Positions 13,211 through 27,170 of a stretch of DNA of 64,000 nucleotides are shown here, one piece after another. The stretch comes from Urechis unicinctus (lineage: Eukaryota; Annelida; Polychaeta; Xenopneusta; Urechidae), in assembly GCA_034190875.2 (NCBI GenBank), contig CM067356.1, forward strand, positions 22,069,258 to 22,133,257, in the 5' to 3' direction. Below the pieces are notes generated by a model. The model ran no database searches and was not told the DNA's origin. It was given only the letters and a program-made list of their open reading frames with translations. Made by a program: the position numbers and the translations under genes. Numbering within the stretch: the stretch's first letter is position 1; every line of letters begins with the position of its first letter.

Positions 13211-14501
13211 TAAATGTCTCTATAATAGAAAGATAAATGTTGGTGCAGATGTGTGTCAGCCAAAAGTGAGCACAAATTTTTCAGGTTATTTTTTTGTATG
13301 GAAATTCCCCCGCAGTAATTCTCAATAATTTAAGCGGGTACACATAGTAAATGGTTAAGGATTGACACTTAAAGCTTCACAAGTTGCATTTTCAATGTGT
13401 ATTTATGCAGTGTATAAGCTGTTCCTATTCTTTGCAAAGTATCAAAGGGGTATGAGTAATATTTTTTACACAATCAATGTTTTCGTCAATTTTTCCCCCC
13501 AAAATTTACAGCAAAAATATTACCGATGCCCGACCTTAATATGGCCTCAATATACATATATGGAACAATTAAGTTATTAAAACATTCCCTCTTGACAATA
13601 ACAGCATGCTGCATGGCATACATGAGTTTTAAGACTCATGGATGGGGTGTTTTGGGTGACATGACATACCTCCTTCCAAGAGCTCTCATCTAATAACTGG
13701 GTCCAAATAAATGATGCAAAACTTCCTTATGATACAACTGGATGTTAACTTATTAATAACTTATAGTTTTAGGTTGAAACAGCCAATATTTTTTTCCATT
13801 ATGAGCAAAAGTTTATCACATATTGTAAAAATCCTTTAAAAAAGTTAGATTTTTGGTCATTGAACGATATTTAATATAGAAAGTAGTATTATAGTGGAAA
13901 AAAATATAAGGCCTCACAAACTAGTACTTTTAAGGTCCACATGGCTGTTATTGATCTCAGTTGATCAAATAACTTGTTTCATAATTCAGCATTGAATTAT
14001 GGGCATTCAAAGTAGACCTATAATCGCAATAATGGACCGGACACGGCGAAAAAAAGTCCAAGACACAAAATACCATTTTCCACAGTCCGTAAATCCTAAA
14101 TTCAATTTAACCATAGGGTTGTATGTTTTTAATTTGTCTAAGGTGCTCCCAAACATGCCATTTAGTATGAAACGTTGGTCTATGATGATCTAGTATAGAT
14201 ATAATGGCAAACCAAACTTGCCTCATATGGGAAACAGGGAGTTTGTCAAACGCTTGTCCAAATTATGTGCCATTTTTGGACCATAAAAATCGCAATTACT
14301 TTCTAACGGATCAACATATTTCAAAAATGAAAACAGATTTGATATGCCCAAAGTGAGACCTTTCAAATGAATTAATAGCATATTTGATACAAGCATTTTG
14401 AAATTTTGATTGACCACCCTAATCAGAGTCGTCACGCATCACCACATAAGTCATGACACAACTCCCCACTAGCCAAACTGACCAACATCAGTTTTTATTA
14501 C

Positions 14502-14567
14502 CTTGTTGAGGGAGCACAGCAGCAGCTCCAGTTCTTGGTCCCACTCCAGCAGACACTCGTCTTGCAT
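14502..14567 (-). other. Exon-like stretch of 22 codons
   Basis: On the minus strand a 66-base open segment reads MQDECLLEWDQELELLLCSL plus NK. It is bounded by a good acceptor (CACACAG before ATG) and donor (AAG then GTAATA), phase 0 on both sides. The sequence is acidic and amphipathic and looks like real protein. No neighbouring exon was found. It could be an upstream or alternative first exon of the minus-strand ANKAR-like gene, or belong to an unseen gene. Confidence 0.35.
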
Positions 14568-15287
14568 CTGTGTGACTTGGATGACCCCCTATGATGCCTG
14601 AGTCAATAACGGTCGCCTTTCCAATCCAGGTCCCAGGACAGACATTCTCTTTTCTGGTACTTGGACCATTTAGAGTCTGATAACACCAGGGTTTCTAGGC
14701 ACAACCTCCCTTGGTCATATACATGTTCTGGAACTACATTCCCTGTGACTGGGATGCCCACACAACCAAACCCACACTGTCTTACTGGTGATGTTTGAGG
14801 CAGTCACCTATACTACATCCTGTCTACATCCACTTAGCATTGTTCCCGGGGTTGGGTAGGAGTTGCTGTTGGGAGCAGCCTACTGGGGGACTATATTGTG
14901 CCATATGCCATAGTGGACCCTAACCGGAAAGTGGCGTGTTGAGGATGGCACATCTGTACCACTCGTTTGGGAAGTCGAGAGAAAGTTACAATCTCCCAAA
15001 TGCACACATTTTGGCATGGCATTATACCAGATCCCTCGCTGTCAGAAGTCTACCTGAAACAAGATGGCACAGCATCAGCCCACATAGCTCACTCCCAAAG
15101 GCAGGAAGGCGGTGAAACCTGGCCCATACTTGCCACACAAGTATCTCTGAAGTCCATGACCAGGTATGTTACCCTCTGTGGAATGGGGCTGGGTAGGGAT
15201 TGCCATCTGTCACGCTGTCACCCCGTAAGGTAAGGCGCAGTGTCATCTCAAGTCATCCAGTCAATGCTAGACTGGAGCCTGCCCTGA

Positions 15288-15345
15288 CATAGCCCTACAA
15301 GACGTCTGAGTAGACATTCATGTTACCGTTACGACCGGAGCTAGC
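15288..15345 (-). repeat. Dispersed 50-base motif, copy C (inverted)
   Basis: Read on the minus strand this is the fullest copy: AGCTCCGGTCGTAACGGTAA, then CATGAATGTCTACT, then CAGACGTCTTGTAGGGCTA. It matches 47754-47783 with one mismatch over the last 26 bases and matches 46970-47000 over its first 30 bases, which links those two places to a single family. Confidence 0.7.
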
Positions 15346-16076
15346 CCTGACCCTGCCAACCTGGAGACATAGAGATGCAGGTCCTTCACCAGAGGCTGGA
15401 CTACAGCCTAAACCCCCATGACCAGCATCTTGCTACCACAGAGCAGAGCAATACCATGCTCAACTGGGAATATATGGCCCAATGATTTATTTGGCAGTAA
15501 TTTCATTAGCACAAGTGATGCTTTGAGCATGCTTGCCCCTAGCAAAGGCCTCAAGGTATCATCCATCAAATTTCCAAGTATCTTCCTTAAAGGCAAATAG
15601 AGCTGTTGCTCACTTAACCCCAACCATGGGATGTATTGCAATTCCATTTTGGATGCCAAATTGTTTGCGATGGGTACAAAAGAGAGAGACATGTCACGAC
15701 TGACAGGGCAGCACACAAAATAGCTGCTCCCAATTATGGCAATAAACAACAACCCAAACAAAGCATTGATACCTTGACAAGCACACAAGCTAGCAGCAAT
15801 ACTCAAAAGGTTAGCACAAACCACTCACACCCAAATGATAACTAAAGATAAGTCAGCAAAGACACACCTGGTGTCATATAACTGTCTAATTAAACACATT
15901 TTTCCATTCTATACAATCAGAGCTGATTTTGAGGAATAAGAAGGGGTTCAACCTTTATACTTAGGATTTTACTTCGGTTTGTGTTATAACCACTATCATC
16001 AACACATGGGGCATGTATAAATTTATGAATGAATGTACTTGACTCCAATGTATTCTCTGTATGTTGCAGCCGTAAA

Positions 16077-18158
<2,082 letters not shown>

Positions 18159-18392
18159 CGCGGCCAGGCTGGAATACGTCTGCTTTTCTCGATGCAATTC
18201 TTTTATTATTATGAGTTAAGTCAACTGAATGTGATTTTTGGTGCCAAGTTTATGACATTTGAGTTACTTGATCTATGTGATATGGCATGATATACCGTAT
18301 GAAATTATTCTCAACTACAGGTGACAGTATTTTATGTAGGGAGTTTGGTCATTATTGTTAATTAATTACTATATATTCTGTCCAAGAAATGA

Positions 18393-18398
18393 TTTATT
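18393..18398 (-). terminator. Polyadenylation signal AATAAA for TRMT44
   Basis: AATAAA on the minus strand, 45 bases past the TRMT44 stop codon. It is the nearest canonical signal and implies a very short 3' untranslated region. Confidence 0.5.
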
Positions 18399-18442
18399 GA
18401 CATGTACACATATACCCAACTCGGTGATAAAATAGATAAGAA

Positions 18443-21400
18443 TCAAATCGATGTCTGTGTTGTTCTCTCTGGTGTTTTAAGTTCATTTTCTCCATGAGCA
18501 AATCTACACTGCTGGGAAGTCAGGGGACACCCATCTGGATGCCTCCTGAAGAAGAAACACAGTCGTGTTTTAGTGAGCTGCTGCAACTGTTGCCCACGGC
18601 TCTGTGTTCCCTTACGTTTACGCTTCTCTGCTTGATATTTGTCGTAATCTTGAGAAGTCCAATCACGCAGCTTCACTTCTCCTCCTTGAACTGTGACATG
18701 AGACATTCAGTGATGTACTGAATCATCACTTAAGATAAGATCTAAAGATTGACAGGGGGTGGGGGTGTTCACAATAACAATCACCCATCAGGTGTTTTAT
18801 ACTAAATGCTGAAGCAATGAATAATTTTTGCTGATTATTTTTATCATCAAATGAGTTACCCGTATTAAAATGACCTCCTTATGACTTATCGTTATCACAT
18901 GACAAACAGTTACCATGGAAGACATGATGACAGTTGCGTAGTAGAGTCTGTAATCCCCCACATTCTGCCTTCAGTTGCATCAATGTGGCCTTATCAAACA
19001 TGGCTGCCACTTCAGCAAGCGATAACACACCTGAATGTTATCAAGCATTGTATAAATTCAGGTTTTCAAAAAGGCAAAACAAATGATTTCAGTTTTTTGG
19101 TCAATAGCATTCATTTTTTTTAAAACAACTCACCTCCTTTTCTCCATTTACGACCATCTTCAGCAGCCAGTGTCTGTGAGGGGTCTCGCTGCAGTAATGT
19201 CTCAAATACATCATGCACAATCTTATCTTTGGTATCTGTGCTGACAGAAAGGCAATTCCTAGTTTTCTCCTTTGCCTCTCGGGGTTTGAAACCTGAAGTC
19301 CACTGTTTTACTGAAGTACCCTGGTCACTCACTGGTTCCACAGATAGGGAGTCAATTTTTGTTTTTTATGGGGTCCACCATCACAGAACTGCGAGGTTTT
19401 TTCACCATCCTCTGACAAATTCTTTGAGGAGTCTGGGTCAGATGTGTCAGCCTGTTGTGACACTTTGCACCTGAGGTCAATGTATGCTTGACGTCCCTTG
19501 TCAAACTCTGTTTCTTCTTCGACTAGATAAGTTCTACTGAGTCCAATAAAACAAACCTAAAAACCCACATATCCATATGATAGATGGTCATTGAGGAATG
19601 GATGTGGTCACACCAGTTAACATTATGTCTAATGATCAGTAATTTGTCAATATATGCCAAACATAAACAGAAGTAATGCACTGATTTGAAAACAAACACG
19701 TATTTGAAAGCAAAGACATATTTGGCAGCAAACACTGTACCCGTTTGGTGGAGGGAATCCTCATAGTGTCCCGCAGTACTTCAAACCCACATTGCTCTCC
19801 GACCTCCTTCACAAATGACAGGTAGCCCCCATACTGACTGCTGCTGCCATCTCCACCAGCAGACCTGCCACGCCCTGAGAACTTACCTGCAAAGTCCCAT
19901 GGGCAGCAGGGCAGGACCAAGTAGCGGCAGTGGTACGATGACCTGATGGAGATAGTAGATCAACTGGTTTGATACTTTGAGGTTAGAACAGCAGTGTACA
20001 GTAAGTGAATAAATCTTAACCACTGTAACCAGTAATAACATCTACAGTACCTGGTTCAGATTCCATTACCCTAAACTTGTGTGAGATCGTATATAATATG
20101 AATTTGAGATACTATAACAAGTATATATAATCAACATAGGGACAATGTTGCCTTGCTGCCATGACTGGTATCCATGGTGTCAATTCATCACTATGGTTTC
20201 CAATCAACCAATCGTAATCAGGAAACAGGGATGTGTCTGAGGGAGTTATGGTGCTTTCCTGTAGATAAAGGCACGGAAATACGTCAAATGTCTGCTAAAG
20301 ATTTGGTGGGTAATTATTTAATCCAATATTGACAAAATAGTCGAACCTTCAGCTGTATATCTGCTCCATACATGTCCCAGATCTTTCTTTTTCTAACATC
20401 TATTCCCAAGCCAGCATGCTAAAAATAGAACTATGATGATGACAATCACAATCTATAAACCAACTGATAGCATATGTAACAGAAGTCACAGTAACTTTAC
20501 ATAGTTTACCCCTTCTTTTGTAAGGATGTACACCAACAACCCATTTCCACAACCGAGGTCGACAAAGGTCTGACGTTCATCACCCAGACCCTTATTACAT
20601 CGCTCCTTCTCCCACAAAACCTGAATACAAGCACCACACAAGGTGAGTCACAATAGGATAGGAATAAGTCTTACTGATATTCAACACACTCCATAATGAA
20701 CAAACACAAAGAGAGAGGTTATTAAAAACCATCACATAACTACAAGAAATAAGAAAAAATAATAAACATTCACTCCAGCTCACCATCAAGTAACTGGCAA
20801 TGGCAATGTCTTCATACACAAACTTTTTAGGATCTGTGCACTCTGGCCAAATCTACACAGACCATAAATATAATTCACTAATAAACCTACTAAGAAATTC
20901 TTGGTCCATTTTTTTAAGTTGGCATAAAAACTGTGACAATTTAGCGAGAGAAAAAACGCAGTTCAGTGAATAAGACGATTCTTTGTGTATGCAGCTCAGT
21001 TGTAGTTTCTACACAAGTCAATCTGGTTGATATCATCTTTAAGTTAAATTTGTAGAAAAATACAATTTTGTAAGTCCAGTAAGTACAGAGCCACCTTAAC
21101 GAGATGAAGACCATATTTGGCCTTGAGGCGCTGGTATTCCTGTTGGTAACGCTCAACTGACACGTGGCAGAGTGACGTCGGCTCAGTATTGAGCTGAGCT
21201 TCCGACCATCGAGCCAGCTTCACCAGGAGCACCTGCTCTAGCCAGATGGCACTGCATGTGCGATGCACTCTCTGTGTGTCCTCCCTGGTGTTGTCAGATT
21301 GACTGCTGGGAGGTAGACTGTCAACTGATACAGTTTCATGTTGGTGCTGGGACATATACAAAGCTATTCTGAAAGCAAGGATTCATATGTAGTTAGATTA

Positions 21401-22070
21401 TAGCCTTGCAAATAGTTTCAAATACTGTAGATTCGTCCAGTTGATTCAGTGTCAATATCAGCTTACTTTCCCTCGGCTTCGATTAACTCCATTGCATAAA
21501 TAAGATCAGCACAAGGAGAGATCTTGTTATCATCAGGGTTCAGGCAATACAGAGGTAGAAACATGGCCACCATTTGCTGTCGATCTAGAGAACAGAGTTA
21601 ACCTTTTAAATGTTTTTGACCAGCATCTCTCATGATCATACACAATCAGATTGTCATGGCCCTAATTGTGACCTTATATCAAATATGAAATGAAACAAGA
21701 AAAAATACATACCTATTAAGACCAGTTCTCGTATCCTTGGCTGAGTGTCAATCTGCTTGGGAAGCAAATCACGAATTTGTACCGTTATTTCATGTTCTTC
21801 ATCATCCAGTGAAGAAGCAATACCCTTCACTTTGAATAATATAGATTCAGCACTGATAGAATCCCACTGAGAGTTGACAAGTTGGTTACACAAGTCTGCA
21901 GTCTTAATTGTGGAGGTGATAGGTGACGGTTCACCAATGAACAGGGCACCACACAGACGCCTGTTGGCAACGTGCGGCTTCTTCAACCATACATCCAAGG
22001 CATCCCAGAATCCTTTGGGCGTTCCCTTGGTAGGTGTCAACAGGGTGGAGATCCAACCAGCAGCCTCCAT
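18443..22070 (-). CDS. TRMT44: TRMT44, probable tRNA (uracil-2'-O-)-methyltransferase
   Basis: Exons: 22070-21713, 21584-21467, 21368-21095, 20852-20784, 20620-20510, 20418-20347, 20258-20152, 19942-19741, 19536-19134, 19030-18914 and 18690-18443, about 690 residues. FVDLGCGNGLLVYIL is the S-adenosylmethionine-binding motif I. IWPECTDPKKFVYEDIAIAS, GIDVRKRKIWDMYGAD and WLIGNHSDELTPWIPV are TRMT44 family blocks. The C-terminus carries a CCCH zinc finger (C-x9-C-x6-C-x3-H, ending FAHG). In yeast the homologue Trm44 methylates the 2'-O of U44 in tRNA-Ser in the cytosol. The start is the first in-frame ATG, after an in-frame stop. Oddities: the intron after 20152 begins with GC; the 19741/19536 junction is not resolved; and exon 19536-19134 needs a one-base shift near 19360, in an A/T run, to stay open. 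The first 70 codons are duplicated at 23269-23478. Confidence 0.85.
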
Positions 22071-23268
22071 ACCTTTCCTGAACACCGATTGTGATGGTTA
22101 CCGATGAAGAAGTCATGTAACAGATAATAAAACTGGGATAAAAGAAAACTTATGGAATATCAATAGAGGGCCATCCTTAACTACAATTTATCTAAATTCA
22201 CAAAGTAAAGCATTTAGGTCCTTCAGACTGAAACACTTCTAGGCCTATTGCCTTTATGTTGACCTATAACTGAAGAAAATGTTAAATAATATAAAAGTAG
22301 CAAGTGATTGGCTTAATTTGTTGCCATGTGTTAATGCACAGCATTTTGAAGTATTTGATCTCATATTTAAACTGATTTCAGAATAAAAGTTACATGATAT
22401 AGAATTTGTCAAATGAGTAAGTAACATATGAACTTATTCAGTGATTATTTGTAAGAAAAGAGACAAAATCAACAACATTTTTAACAAAAAGTCAACCTTT
22501 ATGATAGTCAAAGCACCCAATAGTAACATGACAAACATTTATTTATAAATTCAATACTCTGTTCTCAAAGAATGATGAAAGTAATACAACTGACAAACAT
22601 TAATCAACAAGCAATACTTTATCACAGCTTGAAAATCCTTATTTGTGCCCACATTCAATGAGATTTCTATTTTAAACAGGATGGCTTAGACAACGTAGTG
22701 TCTTATGTGGAAATTGACAACATATTCTGCATTAGTCCTTTGAACACTGATAGCAAATGGTTCAAATGGGTGGAAGGTGAAAGCAACAAGGCGTCTAGCA
22801 GAAGGAGCAGCAGGTTTAGTCAGAAGGCCAGTGTGGATTTTGAATTTGAGTAATCCGGAGTCCCTGGAGTAGAACCTGTGAAATGGAAACAACAATAAAA
22901 GGTGAAAATATAAGTAACAAAGCCTACTTAGTTTCATCCCATCTACTATGATAATAAACATGAACCAACCTGATTGGGTGATCCCCGCATGCTTTGGGTC
23001 TCTCCATGGCAGACACCCATTTGTCGTCGTAGCTATACAGAGCCATGTCCAGATAGGGACTGCTGCTGTATGACTGGGCACTGATGGGCAGCTGGGCTAG
23101 CAGGCGTTTGATAGCCTCTGTTTGTCCACCAAACTTGGCATTGATGATGGTTTGTTTGAATCTTTGATGCAGCTGCCGAGCGTGAATGTTACTTGAAGCA
23201 GAACACATGAACTGGGCTTCACAGTTCAATGTAGCATTGCGGAAGAGGTCACAGAAGTTCTCAAAGAG
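21861..23268. repeat. Tandem duplication, copy 1 (~1408 bp)
   Basis: Direct repeat of 23269-24674. It holds part of TRMT44 exon 1, the TRMT44-DET1 intergenic region, the last DET1 exon (22875-22686) and part of the preceding DET1 exon (22970-23268). I count five substitutions and one 3-base indel between copies, all in the non-coding 22120-22470 part; the coding parts are identical. The breakpoints share GGAT in both genes, consistent with a microhomology-mediated tandem duplication. Confidence 0.9.
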
Positions 23269-23478
23269 ATCCCACTGAGAGTTGACAAGTTGGTTACACA
23301 AGTCTGCAGTCTTAATTGTGGAGGTGATAGGTGACGGTTCACCAATGAACAGGGCACCACACAGACGCCTGTTGGCAACGTGCGGCTTCTTCAACCATAC
23401 ATCCAAGGCATCCCAGAATCCTTTGGGCGTTCCCTTGGTAGGTGTCAACAGGGTGGAGATCCAACCAGCAGCCTCCAT
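22686..23478 (-). CDS. In-frame TRMT44-DET1 chimeric reading frame
   Basis: Created by the tandem duplication. Exon 23478-22970 starts at the duplicated TRMT44 ATG. It runs through 70 TRMT44 residues (to LVNSQWD) and continues without a frame break into DET1 ([16 protein letters not shown]). It then uses the normal DET1 donor at 22970 and acceptor before 22875, and ends at the DET1 stop at 22686. The total is 232 codons. The fusion brings together the TRMT44 N-terminus, before its methyltransferase domain, and the DET1 C-terminal third. The copy of the DET1-TRMT44 spacer at 23479-24090 would supply the TRMT44 promoter region. Whether it is transcribed cannot be seen. An assembly duplication is the main alternative. 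Confidence 0.55.
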
Positions 23479-24674
23479 ACCTTTCCTGAACACCGATTGT
23501 GATGGTTACCGATGAAGAAGTCATGTAACAGATGATAAAACTGGGATAAAAGAAAACTTATGGAATATCAATAGAGGGCCATCCTTAACTACAATTTATC
23601 TAAATTCACAAAGTAAAGCATTTAGGTCCTTCAGACTGAAACACTTGTAGGCCTATTGCCTTTATGTTGACCTATAACTGAAGAAAATGTTAAATAGTAT
23701 AAAAGTAGCAAGTGATTGGCTTAATTTGTTGCCATGTGTAAATGCAGAGCATTTTGAAGTATTTGATCTCATATTTAAACTGATTTCAGAATAAAAGTTA
23801 CATGATATAGAATTTGTCAAATGAGTAAGTAACATATGAACTTATTCAGTGATTATTTGTAAGAAAAGAGACAAAATCAACATTTTTAACAAAAAGTCAA
23901 CCTTTATGATAGTCAAAGCACCCAATAGTAACATGACAAACATTTATTTATAAATTCAATACTCTGTTCTCAAAGAATGATGAAAGTAATACAACTGACA
24001 AACATTAATCAACAAGCAATACTTTATCACAGCTTGAAAATCCTTATTTGTGCCCACATTCAATGAGATTTCTATTTTAAACAGGATGGCTTAGACAACG
24101 TAGTGTCTTATGTGGAAATTGACAACATATTCTGCATTAGTCCTTTGAACACTGATAGCAAATGGTTCAAATGGGTGGAAGGTGAAAGCAACAAGGCGTC
24201 TAGCAGAAGGAGCAGCAGGTTTAGTCAGAAGGCCAGTGTGGATTTTGAATTTGAGTAATCCGGAGTCCCTGGAGTAGAACCTGTGAAATGGAAACAACAA
24301 TAAAAGGTGAAAATATAAGTAACAAAGCCTACTTAGTTTCATCCCATCTACTATGATAATAAACATGAACCAACCTGATTGGGTGATCCCCGCATGCTTT
24401 GGGTCTCTCCATGGCAGACACCCATTTGTCGTCGTAGCTATACAGAGCCATGTCCAGATAGGGACTGCTGCTGTATGACTGGGCACTGATGGGCAGCTGG
24501 GCTAGCAGGCGTTTGATAGCCTCTGTTTGTCCACCAAACTTGGCATTGATGATGGTTTGTTTGAATCTTTGATGCAGCTGCCGAGCGTGAATGTTACTTG
24601 AAGCAGAACACATGAACTGGGCTTCACAGTTCAATGTAGCATTGCGGAAGAGGTCACAGAAGTTCTCAAAGAGA
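23269..24674. repeat. Tandem duplication, copy 2 (~1405 bp)
   Basis: Second copy of the direct repeat described at 21861-23268. Its right part is the native 3' half of DET1. Its left part (23269-23478) is a second copy of the TRMT44 first coding segment, truncated at GGATC and joined to DET1 sequence. Confidence 0.9.
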
Positions 24675-26076
24675 TCCAACAGCTCCTCAGAGGTATTCTC
24701 AAACACAGTGACAAGCTGGGTGGTCACTATGTTATATAGCACAAAAAATGATGGTTGTGAATTTGGATCATGGATTTTCAAAGTGACCACATCTTCACTA
24801 GCATATTTGATAAGCAAGTGATTTTCATCGAGCAGTTGCATTTTCCACATACGCAACTTCAAAAACTGTTCAAGACTTGATAGAACCGCAGCAATGGTGT
24901 ATGAGAGTCTAATTCACGGCACTCTGTGATGGCTCGCTGGTAAAGATGGACCATGAGCCGATGTTTGAGAGAGTTGATGGTTGGTTCACTGAATGGTCTT
25001 TCCTGGTGCGTTTGGTGTTGAGCACCTGTTCTCAAAGAGGAAACCAGCAGCTGGTCATCCTCGTAGCAGAATCGACCGATCATACGCACATCTATAAAGT
25101 TACCACCTGGAGTCACCTGGAAGATATGTATAGTCTGCTGTTGTATGGAAAGGACTGCTAGTGTGTCTTTGTATAGGTAAAGACCTTGGTTGTGGGAGAG
25201 AAATATCTTGTCACATCTAAACTGACGACTGTCACAAAGCCTCCCTGAACTGAGCTCCACTATGTGAAGAGAATAGTGTTCTAAAGGTGAACGAGCATTG
25301 GGGGAAACTGACTCGTTGTTTTGGTATATTTCAAAGAAATGAGGATGAGGATCTTCAGGGAGGTATGCTGCCGAACCTACGATGATGTACTGACCATCAT
25401 CTGTGAAGAGGCTACACTCGCGATTGAGATTCTCACCATTAGATGCAACTGTGGTGACATACTTCAACTTAAAAAACTGTTCAAATAAATGGCTGCGTAT
25501 GGATGTGGATGCTGGCAGAGAGCTGCACATGTACTCCCCAGACATGTCCTGAAAAAGATGCTCAGCAGCTGAAGTGCCTTGAAACTCATAAATCTCTATG
25601 GACATTTGATCTGAGGAAAAAGCAACAAAGTATCGACCACACGGAGAGAATTTCCTCAAGAAACATGGTGGTTTATCCACATTTACCACTGTGAAATTTG
25701 GAAAAACATTTGTATGGAGTTTCCGTGAGACATGGAAGTGAGTGCCAGCTTTACTGCTGTGTGTCTCTCTAGAAAACAATCTCTGCACTATATTTTGAGC
25801 TGGAATTTTGCGAGGAATTATTCCCATATCCCCTTTAGAGTCTATTCTGGTTTTGTTTTTCACATGTCCACGTTTACCTCCACATTTGCCTTTTGATCTC
25901 ATCGGGGCAGCCTCAAGAAAAATATCTTCATCAATAGCACGACTGACGGCAGCCCTTCGACCTGGCATGTCTGCACCATCCATTTCTGGCACGGTGCTAT
26001 TTCTGAGGCTATCAACTCCATTGAGACTGTCATCTCCTATCCTATCATACCATAAGCTGTCATCTCCTGTTGACAT
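24091..26076 (-). CDS. DET1: DET1 homologue, CRL4 ubiquitin-ligase component
   Basis: Two coding exons: 26076-24375 and 24280-24091 (stop at 24091). Hallmark blocks are [80 protein letters not shown] and [23 protein letters not shown]1 forms the DDD complex with DDB1 and DDA1 and acts with COP1 and CUL4 to ubiquitinate targets such as c-Jun in the nucleus. Translation needs one extra base near 24877. With it the coding length is exactly 631 codons including the stop, against about 550 residues in vertebrates. The excess is an N-terminal extension of about 80 residues, rich in acidic then basic residues, before NIVQRL. The ATG at 26076 follows an acceptor-like TGTGGCAG, so a 5' non-coding exon is likely. 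The 3' half is partly duplicated at 22686-23268. Confidence 0.88.
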
Positions 26077-27107
26077 TCTACACAGCTCCTGTCCTGCCAC
26101 AGGAAAACCAGGACAGCATGATTACACAGTGGAAGCAAACGTGAGGTCATGTCGGTTTAGTGAGCATAGATCACATAACGAACATGCATTTTATGGTTTC
26201 ATTTTTTTCTTCATGTTGGAGGGGATAAATTGACATGATATGTACTTCATGTAAATCTTAAAATGATGAGGCTTAGAAAGTGTAAAACAAGACAAATGTA
26301 TGGACGTCCTAAGTGCAGAAGACAAGACCGTGCAAGGCTTTACACCAGGAACGTCTACTTAACAGTGAGTGGGAGTAAAGACAAAGACTACACTCGTCGC
26401 ATAACACCAGTGACGATGGCACCACACGCATTGACTCTGACACTTTGAGCGGATAGGCATAGTGTATTGGGCGATAAACGGGGCGAAAACCGGTCACAGC
26501 CCGTGGACAGCATTTTCGATAATGTTACGTTTAGTATGACTGAAAACCAAACTTATTAAAAACATGTTGGTGAATAAATTACAGCTTAGCTATCTTACCT
26601 TAGAAAGTAACAGAAAATTCAAGCTAAGAAATTTCGATCACAGTTGTTGAGATTTGTAGAAGCGCACTGACGATTCATCGGTTGTTAAATCATCAATCAT
26701 AACGTCACCGGTGTGAGGTTGACGCAAAATAGTAGAACCAAATAAGAGCCCAACGGGACGAGATATTTCTGACACAGCTAAGCGTCAAATAGCTTACGCC
26801 GAACTTTAATCATAGATCAGATGATCGCTCGGCTGCAACCAAATATAGGATTTAAAGCTTATTTAGACAGATTAATCCACTTAAGGCAAGTATAATGCAT
26901 TGTATTTCAGTTCTAAGATCGAAAATAAACTATAATCAAGCATCTTTGGTCATCAGAAATCCCCTCAAGTGAGCTTTTCCACAATAACACGTCAAGTTAA
27001 ATTTTATCTAGAACCATTTAGTGGAAATTATGTATATTCAGTAAACATTAGGCCTATAATAACAGATTTTGGCGCAGAAAACACAAGAGCTGGGAAGGGA
27101 ACCCCAT

Positions 27108-27170
27108 ACGTACGTACGTACGTATGCATGCATGCATGCATGTATGTGCATGTATGTATGGATGGTATGT
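27108..27170. repeat. Compound tetranucleotide microsatellite
   Basis: (TACG)n passing into (ATGC)n and then (TATG)n. The first two units are self-complementary, so the tract can fold on itself. Confidence 0.9.

Larger units (their letters stand above)
9407..16076. other. Intergenic region, ~6.7 kb
   Basis: Lies between the 5' end of the minus-strand ANKAR-like gene and the plus-strand nucleotidyltransferase-like gene. Frames here are short and resemble no family I can defend. It holds two copies of a dispersed 50-base motif (9991-10037, 12321-12372) and a third inverted copy (15288-15345), a foldback (11356-11632), a weak transposase-like remnant (12588-13210) and an exon-like stretch (14502-14567). 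The upstream end, next to 9406, should contain the ANKAR promoter, but no clear TATA or initiator was seen. Confidence 0.7.

Noticed and set aside
15408..15824. 138-codon minus-strand frame and the overlapping plus-strand frame
   Set aside because: Neither strand shows a recognisable domain. The hydrophobic composition comes from reading an A/T- and C-rich strand, and no splice partners were seen.
22924..23493. Treating the TRMT44-DET1 fusion frame as the native DET1 or TRMT44 gene
   Set aside because: Complete native copies of both regions exist on either side (22070-18443 and 26076-24091). The fusion arises only at the duplication junction, so it is listed separately.
26263..26497. Short frames in the DET1 upstream region
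   Set aside because: No motif, no splice context and no overlap with a recognised gene.
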